From: CAYOLL01 sp964404765 [NCBI: uncultured Gemmatimonadota bacterium]
GTDB lineage: Bacteria; 4572-55
Reading direction: 5' to 3'
DNA: 47,842 bases
Assembly (NCBI GenBank): GCA_964404765.1
Contig: CAYOLL010000031.1
Coordinates: forward strand, 1-47,842
Part shown: in pieces, positions 1 to 12,100 of the stretch
Numbering within the stretch: position 1 is the stretch's first letter
Layout of the letters: every line of letters begins with the position of its first letter
Notes under the pieces: model-generated
The model's input: the letters and a program-made list of their open reading frames with translations, nothing else
The model's database searches: none
Told to the model about the DNA's origin: nothing
Position numbers and translations under genes: made by a program

Positions 1-1
1 T

Positions 2-172
2 AATCCGCAAAAAGAGTTGTTTGGCATCGAGCGGTTGGTGGCTTTTCTGGAAGAGAAACCAGTTAATCAACCGGATGATACAATTACCCGGTTGATGGCT
101 GCGTTGGAGCGTTTCGGCGAGGGCGCGCCGCAGCATGATGATATTACTTTAATAGCATTGAGAAGGCAATAA
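2..172 (+). CDS. SpoIIE/PP2C-type protein phosphatase, C-terminal fragment
   Basis: The reading frame is open from the left edge and ends at TAA 170-172, giving about 56 residues. It ends in HDDITLIALRR, the typical last strand of SpoIIE/RsbU-like PP2C phosphatases, in which the DD pair helps bind the catalytic metals. An upstream FG.ERL…L motif also fits the family. Such enzymes dephosphorylate anti-sigma-factor antagonists or similar serine-phosphorylated partners. The 5' part lies outside the window, so its sensor domains cannot be named. Its stop lies only 3 bp before the next start codon, so the two may be co-transcribed. Confidence 0.8.
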   Translation, partial: NPQKELFGIERLVAFLEEKPVNQPDDTITRLMAALERFGEGAPQHDDITLIALRRQ

Positions 173-175
173 ACA

Positions 176-3100
176 ATGAACAATGGACGATGGGTAATGG
201 GCAATAATGGCAATGTGTGGATTTGGTGTTTATTTTTTTTTAGTGTCGTCACAAGTCATCTGCTTTGGACAGCAAATGCCGATGCACAAATGACCAGTCT
301 GCGCTTCGAGCATCTGACGATTGCCGATGGGCTGCCCAGCAATCACATCAGCGGCATTGCCCAGGATGGCGACGGATTGATGTGGTTTGCCACGGGCAAT
401 GGCGTGGCCAAATATGACGGCTACAAAGTCACGGTTTACCGCCATCGCGCCGATGACTCGACAACGGTGGCCGATAGTTATGCGCGGGCCATTTTTGCCG
501 ACCGAAATGGGGGCATTTGGGTCGGCACTAACAACGGCTTGTGCTATTTTGATAAAGATGCGGAACGATTTAAGCGCTATTTAACCGGCTGCAACGTGCG
601 CCATATTTATCAGGATCGGAGCGGACATTTGTGGCTGGGAACTTTCAACGGCCTGATCGAGTTCGATCCGGACACGCAGACCATACGGACTACTTATCAA
701 AACAAATCAGACGATCCCCATTCTTTAAGTGATAACCGGGTCATTGCTGTTCTGGAAGACCATCTAGGCTATATTTGGGCCGCTACAGATGGTAGTGGTT
801 TGAATCGGCTGGATCGGGTCAGCGGTCAGTTTCAGGTCTTCCGCCACAATGACTCGGATTCGCATAGCCTCAGTTATGATGTCGTGCTGTCATTGTTTGA
901 AGATTCCAAACAGCGCCTGTGGGTGGGCACACGCAGTGGCCTGAATCGCTTTGATCGTGCTACTCAGTCATTTAAAGTCTACCAGTGGCCGGCCTTCCCA
1001 ATGCGTACAGACGTGATCTTTGGGATTTGCGAGGATAGCGACAGGCGTTTATGGATCTGCACCCACGAAGGGCTGAACCGCTTCAATCCGGAGCAGGAAA
1101 CCGCCATTATCTATCGTCAGACCCGCGGCGATACCCGTAGTCTCAACAGTAACATCATCCGCACGTTGTATTTGTCCAAACGGGACGGAATTTTATGGAT
1201 CGGCACGAATGACGGCGGTGTCAATATTTTTCACAAAGCCACCGAGCAGTTTAGCTTGTACTCCATCATTCCCGATGACTCCACGAGTCTGAGCGACAAT
1301 ATCATCAACGCCATCGTGGAAGATCGTGACCGTGATTTGTGGGTGGCCACCTTTGGCGGCGGATTAAACCAGCAGCGTCCGGGCGGCGCCGGTTTTATTC
1401 ATCACACCCATGACGAAAAAAACTCCGGCAGCCTGAGCTATAACATTCTCTCTTCGACATGCGAAGACGCCGCCGGCAATATGTGGATCGGCACCTATGG
1501 CGGCGGCCTGGACCTGTTGCCTGCTGAGATGAAGAACCGGCCTAACCCGATTTTCACCCATTATCAAAATCAGCCGGATAATCCCAACAGCCTTGGCTCG
1601 AACTTTATCACGCATCTGTCTTACAATCCGGCCGGGTATTTGTGGATCGGCACGACCACCAGCGGGTTGAATCGGCTGGACTTAACCGCCGGCCCTGTTT
1701 TTAAACGCTTTACCAACAAGCCCAATGATCCGCGCAGTCTGAGCGCCAACTACATCAATACATTTTATGAAGATAACACCGGCCGGTTGTGGATCGGCAC
1801 GATTAAAGGCTTGAACCGCCTGGATCATGCGGATAGCGCCGTTTTTACCCGCTTTTTACACGACTCCAAAAATCCACGCAGCTTAAGTGACAACTACGTA
1901 AATTTCATATTTCAGGATAGCCGCGGCGCGATCTGGATCGGCACAGGCAGCGGCTTGAACAAGTTTGACGAAGCCACCGGCGGTTTTAAAGTCTATCATG
2001 AGACGGACGGTTTGACGGGAGATTCCATCAGCGGCATTACGGAAGATGATCACGGTTACTTGTGGATCAGCACCCGCAGCGGCCTCAGCCGTTTTGATTC
2101 GCAGACAGAGACCTTCACGAACTATGATGAGCAGGACGGCTTGCAAGCCAACGAGTTTAATCCTCGCTCTATTTTCAAAGCTAAAAACGGGCGGATTTAT
2201 CTGGGCGGTATTTTCGGAATGACCGCGTTTTACCCGGACAGCCTGCGCGCCAATACGCAAATACCGGCCGTCAGAATCACGGGTTTTCGTCTGTTTAATC
2301 GCCCGGCGCCAATCGCCAAACCTGGCGCGATCAAGTCGGACAACTTCCAATTATCACGCCATATCTCGTTCACGGATGAGCTGACCCTGGCCTATACCGA
2401 CTATATTTTTTCTTTTGAGTTTACCGCGCTAAACTATTACCAGCGCCATAAAAATCAGTTTGCCTATCAATTAACCGGTTTTGATAAGGACTGGATTTCG
2501 ACCAACGCCGGCGAGCGGCGCGCCACGTACACCAATATTCCGCATGGCACGTACATCTTTCGGGTCAAGGCGACCAACAACAACGGCGTGTGGAACGAGA
2601 CCGGGGCGGCCATCAAAATAATTATCACCCCGCCGTGGTGGAAAACGTGGTGGGCCTACGCGCTGTATATGGGGATGGTTGCTGTTGTTATTGTTGGTTT
2701 TGTGCGCTATCAGCAGCTTAAGGTGGAACGCAAACATAAGGAGTTGGAACGCGAGCGTGAAATTAGCGAGCAACTACGCCAGATAGATAAACTTAAAGAT
2801 GATTTTATGGCCAACACCAGCCACGAATTACGTACGCCGCTCAATGGCATTATCGGTATCGCCGAATCGTTGCTTGACGGCGCCGGCGGTGCGCCGTCCG
2901 ACATTGCCCGCCAGAATTTAAACATGATTATTTTGAGTGGCCGCCGATTGACCAATCTGGTCAACGACATTCTGGATTTTTCCAAACTGCATGACCATGA
3001 GTTGGCATTGCAGCTTAGTCCGATAGACATGCGCGCGCTAACCGAAGTCGTCTTCATGCAAATCAAGCCGCTTGTTGATGTGAAGAAGCTGGAATTGCGC

Positions 3101-5164
3101 AATGAAATTCCGCTTGACACGCCGCTTGTTTCCGGCGACGAAAACAGGCTGCAACAGATCATGCTGAATCTGCTCGGGAATGCCGTCAAATTTACCGGCC
3201 AGGGTCAGGTGACGGTCAATTGCCAATTGTTAAGCGCCACTTCGCAATTGACAATTACGGTTAGTGATACGGGCATCGGCATTTCGGCGGACAAATTCCA
3301 GCGCATTTTCGAGTCCTTTGCCCAGGCCGACGGCTCGACGGCGCGGGAATACGGCGGGACTGGACTCGGTCTGGCTGTGACCAAACGATTGGTAGAGCTG
3401 CATGGCGGGCGAATCTGGGTCGAGAGCAGCCCGGGCAAAGGCTCCCGTTTCTATTTTACCCTGCCGCTGGCAGGAGCCGGCCGTCAGCCGTCCGTTGTCA
3501 GCAGTCCTCGATCGGTTGGCAGTTCGCAATTCGCAATCCCCACGCTGCCATCGGCTGATCCGCAATCCGCAATCCGAACTCTGCAATCGACTGAAAGCCG
3601 TCCGCTGAAAGCAGACAGCGTAACGATTTTGGTGGTGGATGACGAGCCGGTGAACGTGCAAGTGCTGACCAATCATTTGAGCCTGAATCATTATCAAGTC
3701 TTGCAGGCGTTTAACGGCCCAGAGGCGCTGGAGATACTGGAGCAGGAAGCGGTTCAGTTGGTCTTGCTGGACGTGATGATGCCGCGCATGTCCGGCTATG
3801 AAGTGTGCCACAGAATTCGGGCGAAACAGGCGCTTAACCAATTGCCGGTGATCATGCTGACGGCCAAAACACAGATAGTTGATATTGTCAGCGGATTTGA
3901 GGCCGGGGCCAATGACTATGTGACCAAACCCTTTTCCCGGCAGGAAATTTTAGCGAGGGTGCAGACCCATTTGCAGTTAGCCGAATCCAGCCGTCATCTG
4001 GAACAGACCGTTGCCGAACGGACCGTAGAGCTGCACCGGCAGTTGCAGGAAGTCCACGAACGCACGGTACAGATCGATCGGCAAAATCGCATCTTAACCG
4101 CAAATAAACTGGATCTAGAATACAAAAATGCGGCGCTTGACCATGCTTTAAATCGACTTAAGGAAACGCAGTCCCAACTGATTCACACCGAAAAAATGTC
4201 GGCCCTGGGCCATCTGGTGGCCGGCATTGCCCATGAGGTCAACTCACCGTTGGGCGCAATTCATGCGTCCAACAGTAATATCCGCGCGGCCCTGGCAGAA
4301 ACACTGCGCCTGCTGCCGCAAATCCTGAGCCGCCTGACACCCGAACAGCTGGCTGACTTTTCGGCCCTGCTGGAAAGAGGCCTGGAAAATCGAACTATGC
4401 TAACCTCGCGCGAGGAACGGCAATACCGGCGGGCACTGCAAAAAACGCTGGAAGACCTGGGATTGACTAATCCGGATCGCATCGCCGATACCCTGGTGGA
4501 TATGGGCGTGCTCGGGGAAATAGAGCCGTTTGTCCGGCTGTTAAAGTCCGACACCGATGGTCAGATTTTGCAAGCTGCGTATAACGTCGTAAGTCAGCAA
4601 AAAAGCAGCCTAAATATTACAACTGCGATAGATCGCGCCTCCAAAGTCATCTTTGCCCTCAAGACCTATGCCCATCATGATGCCGGCGGCCAGATGCAGC
4701 TCGCGCGCATCACCGACACGATAGAAACCGTGCTGACGCTGTATTACAACAAGCTGCGGCAAGGTGTGGAAGTCAGCAAAGTGTATGAAGACGTGCCGCC
4801 GATTTTGTGTCATCCCGACCAACTCAATCAAGTCTGGACTAATCTGATTCACAATGCCATTCAGGCCATGAATAATAAAGGCACGCTGGATATCAAGGTC
4901 TACCCGGAGCATCGCAATCCGGATGACAGCATGAATAAAATACTGTCATACGTGGTGGTCACGATCACCGATAATGGGCCGGGCATCCCTGAACAGGTTA
5001 AGCCGCGCGTTTTCGAGCCGTTCTTTACCACCAAATCCGCCGGCGAGGGCAGCGGTCTGGGCCTGGAAATCGTGCGGCGAATCGTGGTGGAAGGCCATAA
5101 AGGCACGATTGACTTTGACAGTGTGCCGGGCCGGACAACATTTCGGGTACAGTTGCCGGTTTGA
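176..5164 (+). CDS. Giant hybrid sensor kinase: propeller, Y_Y_Y, HK, receiver, second HK
   Basis: This 1662-residue membrane sensor probably detects a periplasmic ligand such as a glycan and relays phosphate inside the cell. A signal peptide ends near residue 38 (ADA-Q). Fourteen Reg_prop repeats (pattern G.LWIGT..GLNRFD, about 45-715) should form two seven-bladed propellers. A Y_Y_Y domain (about 755-825), one membrane helix (about 825-845) and a coiled coil follow. The first kinase core has a canonical H box (SHELRTP, H883) and N box (N1002). A receiver domain has phospho-acceptor D1199 in [12 protein letters not shown] second kinase core has H1353 (AHEVNSPLG) and N1560 and ends in FFTTK…[11 protein letters not shown]. 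No DNA-binding domain is present. The start lies in an AACAATG-rich repeat, so ATG at 197 is an alternative. The second core closely resembles that of the kinase at 9157-13194. Confidence 0.88.
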   Translation: MNNGRWVMGNNGNVWIWCLFFFSVVTSHLLWTANADAQMTSLRFEHLTIADGLPSNHISGIAQDGDGLMWFATGNGVAKYDGYKVTVYRHRADDSTTVADSYARAIFADRNGGIWVGTNNGLCYFDKDAERFKRYLTGCNVRHIYQDRSGHLWLGTFNGLIEFDPDTQTIRTTYQNKSDDPHSLSDNRVIAVLEDHLGYIWAATDGSGLNRLDRVSGQFQVFRHNDSDSHSLSYDVVLSLFEDSKQRLWVGTRSGLNRFDRATQSFKVYQWPAFPMRTDVIFGICEDSDRRLWICTHEGLNRFNPEQETAIIYRQTRGDTRSLNSNIIRTLYLSKRDGILWIGTNDGGVNIFHKATEQFSLYSIIPDDSTSLSDNIINAIVEDRDRDLWVATFGGGLNQQRPGGAGFIHHTHDEKNSGSLSYNILSSTCEDAAGNMWIGTYGGGLDLLPAEMKNRPNPIFTHYQNQPDNPNSLGSNFITHLSYNPAGYLWIGTTTSGLNRLDLTAGPVFKRFTNKPNDPRSLSANYINTFYEDNTGRLWIGTIKGLNRLDHADSAVFTRFLHDSKNPRSLSDNYVNFIFQDSRGAIWIGTGSGLNKFDEATGGFKVYHETDGLTGDSISGITEDDHGYLWISTRSGLSRFDSQTETFTNYDEQDGLQANEFNPRSIFKAKNGRIYLGGIFGMTAFYPDSLRANTQIPAVRITGFRLFNRPAPIAKPGAIKSDNFQLSRHISFTDELTLAYTDYIFSFEFTALNYYQRHKNQFAYQLTGFDKDWISTNAGERRATYTNIPHGTYIFRVKATNNNGVWNETGAAIKIIITPPWWKTWWAYALYMGMVAVVIVGFVRYQQLKVERKHKELEREREISEQLRQIDKLKDDFMANTSHELRTPLNGIIGIAESLLDGAGGAPSDIARQNLNMIILSGRRLTNLVNDILDFSKLHDHELALQLSPIDMRALTEVVFMQIKPLVDVKKLELRNEIPLDTPLVSGDENRLQQIMLNLLGNAVKFTGQGQVTVNCQLLSATSQLTITVSDTGIGISADKFQRIFESFAQADGSTAREYGGTGLGLAVTKRLVELHGGRIWVESSPGKGSRFYFTLPLAGAGRQPSVVSSPRSVGSSQFAIPTLPSADPQSAIRTLQSTESRPLKADSVTILVVDDEPVNVQVLTNHLSLNHYQVLQAFNGPEALEILEQEAVQLVLLDVMMPRMSGYEVCHRIRAKQALNQLPVIMLTAKTQIVDIVSGFEAGANDYVTKPFSRQEILARVQTHLQLAESSRHLEQTVAERTVELHRQLQEVHERTVQIDRQNRILTANKLDLEYKNAALDHALNRLKETQSQLIHTEKMSALGHLVAGIAHEVNSPLGAIHASNSNIRAALAETLRLLPQILSRLTPEQLADFSALLERGLENRTMLTSREERQYRRALQKTLEDLGLTNPDRIADTLVDMGVLGEIEPFVRLLKSDTDGQILQAAYNVVSQQKSSLNITTAIDRASKVIFALKTYAHHDAGGQMQLARITDTIETVLTLYYNKLRQGVEVSKVYEDVPPILCHPDQLNQVWTNLIHNAIQAMNNKGTLDIKVYPEHRNPDDSMNKILSYVVVTITDNGPGIPEQVKPRVFEPFFTTKSAGEGSGLGLEIVRRIVVEGHKGTIDFDSVPGRTTFRVQLPV

Positions 5165-5354
5165 AACAGGACTTGAAAGGTTATTGCGCAAATCGGACTG
5201 CGTACGACCCCGGAAGGGTCAAATGTTTATAGCAGGCGGCGCCCCAATTCCTATTGAACCAAACCGCATTAGCGGTGATATGTGCCTTTATCTCAAACAT
5301 GCGCAGTGGCGCCGCTACGCGGTTTGAAAACAAATCAACATTCCAAGTCCTGTT
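5165..5354. repeat. 190-bp extragenic element with 11-14 bp terminal inverted repeats
   Basis: AACAGGACTTG at 5165-5175 is matched exactly in inverse by CAAGTCCTGTT at 5344-5354; extended to 14 bp the match is 13/14. Inside lie a GACCC/GGGTC hairpin (about 5206-5220) followed by AATGTTTATAG, a second hairpin ACCGC-ATTA-GCGGT followed by a degenerate version of the same tail, and further pairing of GCGGCGCC with GGCGCCGC and AAACCGC with GCGGTTT. This looks like a folded extragenic repeat (REP- or MITE-like) placed directly after the kinase stop codon. Dispersal in the genome cannot be tested from one copy. The rest of the gap to 5469 shows only a ribosome-binding site (GAAGG about 9 bp before ATG 5470). 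Confidence 0.55.
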
Positions 5355-5469
5355 GAAAAGCTTATGGCAGTAAGCTTTGGTCGGGGCAGACGCTTTAAGG
5401 ACTGCTTTCAGCAGAAAAGACCTTTAGCCTGAGTTATTCATCCGCCACAAAATTACGAAGGCTCGAAGA

Positions 5470-8400
5470 ATGAACAAATTGAAGCTTCTATTATTATTTT
5501 CGATTGGGTTGGTATGCGCATCGTTGTCGGAGGCGGATGCGCCGGCTAAATTTATGCATCTGACGACAGAGCACGGCCTTTTACACAATAGTGTCTATGC
5601 GATGGAGCAGGACAGCCTGGGCTTTATGTGGATCGGTACGCAGGCCGGTTTGAATCGCTTTGACGGCTACCAGTTTCTCACTTTTCAACATGACCCGCTT
5701 AATCCAAACTCGCTTTCTTCCAATAATTTCGGCAAAATTTTGGCTGATAAGCAGGACAAATTGTGGCTGGGTACCTGGGGCGGCGGCCTGGATCGCTTGG
5801 ACCTGAAAACCGGCAATTTTAAACCATTGGCGGCGAGTGTCGGGGATTCAATTGACTTGACTACAGACCGGATTTGGTTTTTATATGAAGACTCACATGG
5901 CACGATGTGGGCGGGGACAACCGGCCACGGTATGCTGGCGATTAACCCCCATACGGATACCTATACCCGCTATATGCCGCAGCCGGATAGCGCCAACACC
6001 ATCGGCGCAAACCTGGTAAAATGTATGGCCGAGGATCGCCAGGGAAACCTGTGGCTTGGTTTACCAAACGGTTTGGATCGTCTCGACCCAAAGACGGAAA
6101 AATTTACGCATTATCGCCACAATCCGCGGGATTCCACAAGCCTGAGCTGGGGCGGCCCGATTCAGAATATTGAGATTGACGCGGACGGAATTCTCTGGAT
6201 CGGTATGCGCGGGGGCGGCTTGAATCGGCTGGATCCCAAGACGGGTATTGTCCGTCGATTTCGCCATGATCCGGCCAATCCCAACAGCTTGAGCGATGAT
6301 CAAATCGAATGCATATACCTCGATTCTTATGGCAGCTTATGGATCGGCACTTTTGAGAATGGCTTGAATCGCTTTGACCGTCAACGCGGAACCTTTACGG
6401 TTTTTCGGCATGATCCGGCCGATCCGCATAGCCTGAGCCATGATCGGATACAATACCTATATGAAGACCGAAATCGAAATCTGTGGATTGCCACACGCGG
6501 CGGCGGTTTAAATATCCTGGACTTAAAGCCACGCAAGTTTAATGCCTATTTGTATGAACCGCAAAAGGCCAACACATTGCCCAACGCCAACATTACGGCG
6601 CTGGCGGAAGACTCAGCCGGGACGCTGTGGATCGGCACAGAAAGCGGCTTGGCCCGGCTGGATCGACGGCGCCAAAACTACACCCATTATATGACCGGCG
6701 AGCGGGTCTGGCAGGTTTATGCCGAGGGCGTGGATACGCTTTGGGCCGGTACTTATCAAAACGGTGTGAAGCGGCTGATTTTTAAGGACGGAAAAGCGGA
6801 TATAACCGAGTTCAAGAGCAATCTGCGCGACTCCACTGCGTTAAGCGACCGACAAATCAGCGCAATATGTCGGGATCAGGACGGGGACATCTGGATTGGT
6901 ACCATGCGCGGACTTAATCGCGTCATCAAAACAGCGGCAGGAGCCATCCAATTTGAGCGCTACTTTGAGCAGGAATATATCAGCGTCCTGTACCCCGCCC
7001 GTGACGGACTGCTGTGGATCGGCATGGATAGCGGCTTGCGCTGCTATGATAAAAAGAGCGGAGCGATCAGCCATTATCGCAATCACCGCAACAATCCAAA
7101 AAGCCTCAGCGATAACAATATCTCGGCTATTTGTGAAGACGCCTTCGGCAACTTGTGGGTAGGCGCAAAAGATACCGGCCTGAACCGTTTTGACCGCGAA
7201 ACCCGAACATTTGCGCATTATTATGAAAAAGACGGATTAGCCAATAACACCATCTCCGCAATTCTTCCGGACGCGCAAGGAAATCTCTGGATCAGCACGG
7301 AGCGCGGGTTGTCGAAGTTTGAGATTCGGGCCAAAACATTCCGTAACTATGATCAATCCGACGGATTGCCCAGCGCTAATTTTATCTGGCGATCCGGCTT
7401 TAAAAGCCGCACCGGTGAGATTTTTCTTGGCACCAATGCCGGTTTTATTACCTTTTTTCCTTATCAGGTCCGCGATAACCCGATGACTGCCGCGGTTATG
7501 TTAACATCCTGTAAAAAATTTGACCGGGAAGCCTATTCGCCGATAACACTACCATACCTGCGCCGACAGGAACTGTCCTATCAGGATAACTTCATTGCGT
7601 ATGAGTTTAGTGCATTGGATTTTACCCAACCGGTTTGCAATCAATACGCCTATCAATTGGAAGGCTTTGACCAGGATTGGGTCAACGCCGGAACGCGGCA
7701 TTACGCCAGCTATACAAATCTACCCGATGGAACCTATACTTTTCGCGTCAGAGGCAGCAACAGCGACGGCGTATGGAGCAAAAAAGATGCTTCGCTGACC
7801 CTGGTTGTAAAGCCGCCATGGTGGCGGACATGGTGGTCGTACAGCCTGTTTTTAATGTTTGCGGTCGGCGCGCTGATCGGCTATATCCGCTACAAGACCC
7901 AACGTCAGCAAGCAGAACTGAAACAGCAGCGGCGCGAGCTGGAGCGTGAGCGCGAACTGGCTGTGCGGCTGGAGCAGAAAGTGACCGAGCGAACCCTGCA
8001 CATTAAAGACCAAAATCGCGTTTTAAGAACACAACAGGACGCAATGGAAGCAAAAAATACCATTTTGACCCAAACCTTACAGAAACTTCAGGAAACCCAA
8101 ACCGAACTCATCCATGCCGAAAAAATGTCCGCCCTTGGCAAGCTGGTCGCCAACATCGCTCACGAAATCAACACCCCGCTTGGCGCGATTCGCGCTTCTA
8201 CCGACAACATTCAAGCAGCTTTGCAAGCATCTTTGAGCCAACTGCCGACCTTTTTTGAGCGGCTTGGTCCTGACGAGAGGCGCGAATTTGCCGCCTTGCT
8301 GGCGCACGGGCTGACAAGTCGGCAGCAGCTCTCTTCGCGAGATGAGCGGCAATTTCGGCGCGCTTTGACCGGCCAATTAACCGAACAAGGCGTGGCTGAC

Positions 8401-9111
8401 GCGACACTTATAGCGGAGTTGTTGGTGAAAACAGGTGTTTATGATGGAATTACGCCCTTTTTAGCGCTGTTAAAAAGCGCCACTGCCCTCACAACAGTAG
8501 AAATGGCTTATCACATTATCAGTCAGCAACGACACAGTGATAACATTAAACGCGCGGTGGATCGTGCCGCCAAAATCGTCTTTGCTCTTAAAACATACAC
8601 CCGGTATGATGCCAGCGGTCAAATGCAGCGCGTCCAAATCAGCGATACCATCGAGATCGTGCTGACATTGTATGAAAGCCGGCTGAAGCATGATATTGCG
8701 CTAAGTAAGCGCTACGACGAGGTTCCGTCGGTATTTGGCCATCCCGATCAGCTGACGCAGGTCTGGACAAATTTGATTCACAATGCGCTGCAAGCCATGG
8801 GCAACAAGGGCAAGCTGGAGATAAAATTATACCCGGAACGAAATAATTTATTATTGCAGCCGCCTGCTGCAGACGGCGAAAACGAACTCCCGCACACTGT
8901 TGTGGTTGCAATCACCGATGACGGGCCCGGCATTCCTGATGATATCAAATCGCGCATCTTCGAACCGTTTTTTACGACCCGGCCAACCGGCGAGGGCAGC
9001 GGTCTTGGATTGGAAATCGTGCGGCGAATTGTTGACATCCACAAGGGCCAGGTTTATTTTGAAAGCGCGCCGGGCAAGACAACTTTTTGGGTACGTTTGC
9101 CGGCCAATTAA
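5470..9111 (+). CDS. Periplasmic-propeller sensor histidine kinase (no receiver)
   Basis: This 1213-residue sensor has a signal peptide (residues 1 to about 23), 14 Reg_prop repeats, a Y_Y_Y domain (about 703-785), a membrane helix right after the WWRTWW motif (about 789-810), a coiled coil and one kinase core. The H box is AHEINTPLG with H898 and the N box is [10 protein letters not shown] with N1105. The C-terminus carries DDGPGIP and [14 protein letters not shown]-binding motifs. The 207-residue distance from H to N box is about 90 longer than in ordinary kinases, because a helical stretch ([14 protein letters not shown]) lies between them. There is no receiver or DNA-binding domain, so a separate response regulator must take the phosphate; none is encoded in this window. 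The start is supported by GAAGG upstream. The ligand is unknown; the nearby glucan genes suggest an oligosaccharide. Confidence 0.9.
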   Translation: MNKLKLLLLFSIGLVCASLSEADAPAKFMHLTTEHGLLHNSVYAMEQDSLGFMWIGTQAGLNRFDGYQFLTFQHDPLNPNSLSSNNFGKILADKQDKLWLGTWGGGLDRLDLKTGNFKPLAASVGDSIDLTTDRIWFLYEDSHGTMWAGTTGHGMLAINPHTDTYTRYMPQPDSANTIGANLVKCMAEDRQGNLWLGLPNGLDRLDPKTEKFTHYRHNPRDSTSLSWGGPIQNIEIDADGILWIGMRGGGLNRLDPKTGIVRRFRHDPANPNSLSDDQIECIYLDSYGSLWIGTFENGLNRFDRQRGTFTVFRHDPADPHSLSHDRIQYLYEDRNRNLWIATRGGGLNILDLKPRKFNAYLYEPQKANTLPNANITALAEDSAGTLWIGTESGLARLDRRRQNYTHYMTGERVWQVYAEGVDTLWAGTYQNGVKRLIFKDGKADITEFKSNLRDSTALSDRQISAICRDQDGDIWIGTMRGLNRVIKTAAGAIQFERYFEQEYISVLYPARDGLLWIGMDSGLRCYDKKSGAISHYRNHRNNPKSLSDNNISAICEDAFGNLWVGAKDTGLNRFDRETRTFAHYYEKDGLANNTISAILPDAQGNLWISTERGLSKFEIRAKTFRNYDQSDGLPSANFIWRSGFKSRTGEIFLGTNAGFITFFPYQVRDNPMTAAVMLTSCKKFDREAYSPITLPYLRRQELSYQDNFIAYEFSALDFTQPVCNQYAYQLEGFDQDWVNAGTRHYASYTNLPDGTYTFRVRGSNSDGVWSKKDASLTLVVKPPWWRTWWSYSLFLMFAVGALIGYIRYKTQRQQAELKQQRRELERERELAVRLEQKVTERTLHIKDQNRVLRTQQDAMEAKNTILTQTLQKLQETQTELIHAEKMSALGKLVANIAHEINTPLGAIRASTDNIQAALQASLSQLPTFFERLGPDERREFAALLAHGLTSRQQLSSRDERQFRRALTGQLTEQGVADATLIAELLVKTGVYDGITPFLALLKSATALTTVEMAYHIISQQRHSDNIKRAVDRAAKIVFALKTYTRYDASGQMQRVQISDTIEIVLTLYESRLKHDIALSKRYDEVPSVFGHPDQLTQVWTNLIHNALQAMGNKGKLEIKLYPERNNLLLQPPAADGENELPHTVVVAITDDGPGIPDDIKSRIFEPFFTTRPTGEGSGLGLEIVRRIVDIHKGQVYFESAPGKTTFWVRLPAN

Positions 9112-9156
9112 AAGTTATGAATTGTGATTACGGCGCGACATCACTTTGGAGATAAT

Positions 9157-12100
9157 ATGAGAATATCTCTTCGGGGATTTCTAATTCTTTTCCCGCTGCT
9201 TTATACGGTTAGCGCCTTTAGCCAGACCACGCCATACACCTTCCCGCCCGATAAAAGGTTGAGCGAGTTGGTGATTGATAATTGGACGACAGATAACGGC
9301 CTGCCAACCAATCAGCTTAACCGTATATGCCAATCCCGCGACGGCTATTTGTGGATTACCAGTTATAACGGGATTATCCGTTTTGACGGGCATGAGTTCC
9401 GCGTTTTTAACAAAGAAAACACACCGATTTTTACCGGCAACTCCTTCCGAAACGTTGTGGAAGATCGCAACGGGGTGCTGTGGTTTACGTCATCGGAAAA
9501 CGGTTTGGTCGCCTATCGGAACGGGCGGTTTAAAATATACGGTAAAGCGCAGGGAATCACCGCGCTCACTTATGCCTTATATATTGACCCGGACAACCGG
9601 CTGTGGTCGGCTGCGCCCGGCAAAGGCTGCCTCTACCTGGAAAACGAGACTTTTCATTTTCCGGCCTTTGATACGCTCTTTCGCACGAAGGAAGTAAACG
9701 TCATCATTGGAGATCGCTCCGAAAATATGTTTATCGGCGTTTTAGGCGGCGGAGTGTATCGGATTAACGGCCAACAGATGACGCATTATGGCAAAGAACA
9801 GGGCTTGACGAACGAAGTTATCGGCAGCGCTTTTATCGCGTCGGACGGTAAATTAACGGTCGGCACGAGCGCCGGTCTTTTTTACTTAGACGACGGCGTG
9901 TTCCGCGAAGAAACCGCAGTAGACCGAAGCGAGGTAAATGAAATTCTTGGCGATACCGCCGGCAGTATCTGGCTGGCCACGGCGAACGGTATCTATCGGA
10001 GAACTGCCGGTTACGAGCGTTTAGATGAAGAAAACGGCTTGCCGCATAATCGCATCAGCGGGGCCGTTCTCGATGCCGAAGGCAATCTGTGGCTGGCACA
10101 CTATCGCAACGGACTTACCCGGATTAAAAACGGGCTTTTTACCAACTTAATCGGTAACCTAAAATCAACCGATCCGGTGATCAATACGCTATGCGAAACC
10201 CGTGATGGTCGGGTGCTGGCCGGTCTGGAAAACGGCGGCGTGTACAAAATTATCAACGGTGAAGTTTCACCGTATCCGATCCGCCAAAATACCGGCACGA
10301 TGCGTTTACGCCATATCCTCGAGGATCGTCACGATAATTTATGGCTGAGTTATCATGGCGGGTTGCTAAAAATAGACCCGACCGGAATGGAACGCTGGTA
10401 TGATCCCGCCCAGGGGTTTCCGGGTCAACGCGTCCGGCTCTGTTACGAAGATCAGGCGGAAAATATCTGGGCAGGCAGCCGTGAAAACGGCCTGATCCGG
10501 CTAAACCCGGACAATTCGTATTTTATGATGGATCAAGCCAACGGTTTAAGCGCAAATTTGATCTTGTGTGTAGCCGAAGACACCAACGGCGATCTGTTGG
10601 TCGGCACGGACAACGGCTTGAATCGGCTGCGCGACGGGAAGGTCGTCAGTGTTTGCATGATGAAAAACGGGCTGGCCGGTAATGTGGTTTTTAATGCCCA
10701 TGTCGATTCCGCCGGCGTGATCTGGCTGGCTTGCAACGGCGGGCTTAGCCGCATCGAAAACAATGTCATCACCAATTTTACCACGCAAAACGGTTTAGCC
10801 GCGGACGCGCCTTTTGACATCGTCGAAGATGCGTTGGGCGATTTCTGGCTGCCGTTCGACACCGGCATCATGAAAGTCAACAAACAGACGCTCAATGATT
10901 TTGCCGCCGGCAAACGCGAACGGATCGACTGCCGCGTTTATAATAAATACAACGGCATCCAACCCAAAGGCTTTACGCCGACAACCCAATCCCTGCGTAC
11001 ACGAGACGGCAAAATCTGGTTCCCGACCCTGAACGGCGTGGTCATGGTCGATCCGGCCCGTCAGCCGCGCAACACCCTGCCGCCGCCGGTGTATGTCGAA
11101 GAACTATGGGTGGATAAGGAAACGTGCGACCTGACAGGCGCGATCGCCATTCCCTATGGCAAGCAGCGCCTGACCGTCAAATATACCGGCATTTGCCTGC
11201 ACGCTCCGGAAAAAATGCGCTTTCGCTACAAGCTGGAAGGCTTCGACACCGATTGGGTCGAGACTGATTATCGCCAGCGCAGCGTGTCCTACACCAACCT
11301 GCCGCACGGGTCGTACACTTTTCGGGTTAAAGCCTGCAACAACGACGGCGTCTGGAACGAGACCGGCGCGACGCGGGCGTTTACGGTGTTGCCGCCGTGG
11401 TATCGCACCTGGTGGGCTTATAGCACGGTTGTGATTTTCTTTTTGCTGAGCGGGTCGTCGATCTATTTTTGGCGGGTCAATCAACTTCAAAAGCGGCAGG
11501 CGGAGTTGGAAGCGCAGATTGTGGATAAAACGCAAGACCTGACCCAAAAATACGAGGAGCTGGGTTTGCTTTACCAGGAGTTGGGCCTGCTTTATGAGGT
11601 CAACACCAGCTTGATCTCGACCCTGGATTTAGACGCTTTGTTGAAAATTATTGTCGAATCGGCGGTTATTATTGTCCCCAATGCGGAAAAAAGTTCGATT
11701 TTGATTCTAAACCCGGCCACCCAGGAAATGGAAATGAAGGCATCCGTTGGCTATGATAAGGCGCTTTTTGTCGACTTCAGGCTCAAAATCGAGGATAGTT
11801 TTTCGGGAAAAGCAATCATGGAGCGACAAAGTTTTATCATCAATCGGGTCGAACCGCAGGCGCATCTGTCCGAGACATATTTTGGCGGAAATTATATGAA
11901 ATCGGCTATTGTCGCCTTGTTGGAAGTCAAACAGCGGATTATCGGCACCATTTCCGTGGACAACTTCAGTCAATACGACGTTTTTCGGGAGAGCGATCTG
12001 CTATTACTGACGGCGCTGGCCACACAAGCCGCTATTGCCATTGAAAAAGCCGAGCTTCATCAGCAATTAGCACTGCAAACGGATCAATTACGGCGTCAAA

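Noticed and set aside
4974-5327. A plus-strand frame running from the first kinase into the 190-bp element
   Set aside because: Most of it overlaps the kinase in another frame and the rest reads through hairpins; no protein family is visible.
9124-9156. GTG 9124 as start of the third kinase
   Set aside because: ATG 9157 has a well-placed GGAG and starts directly with a signal peptide; the GTG start adds charged residues before it.
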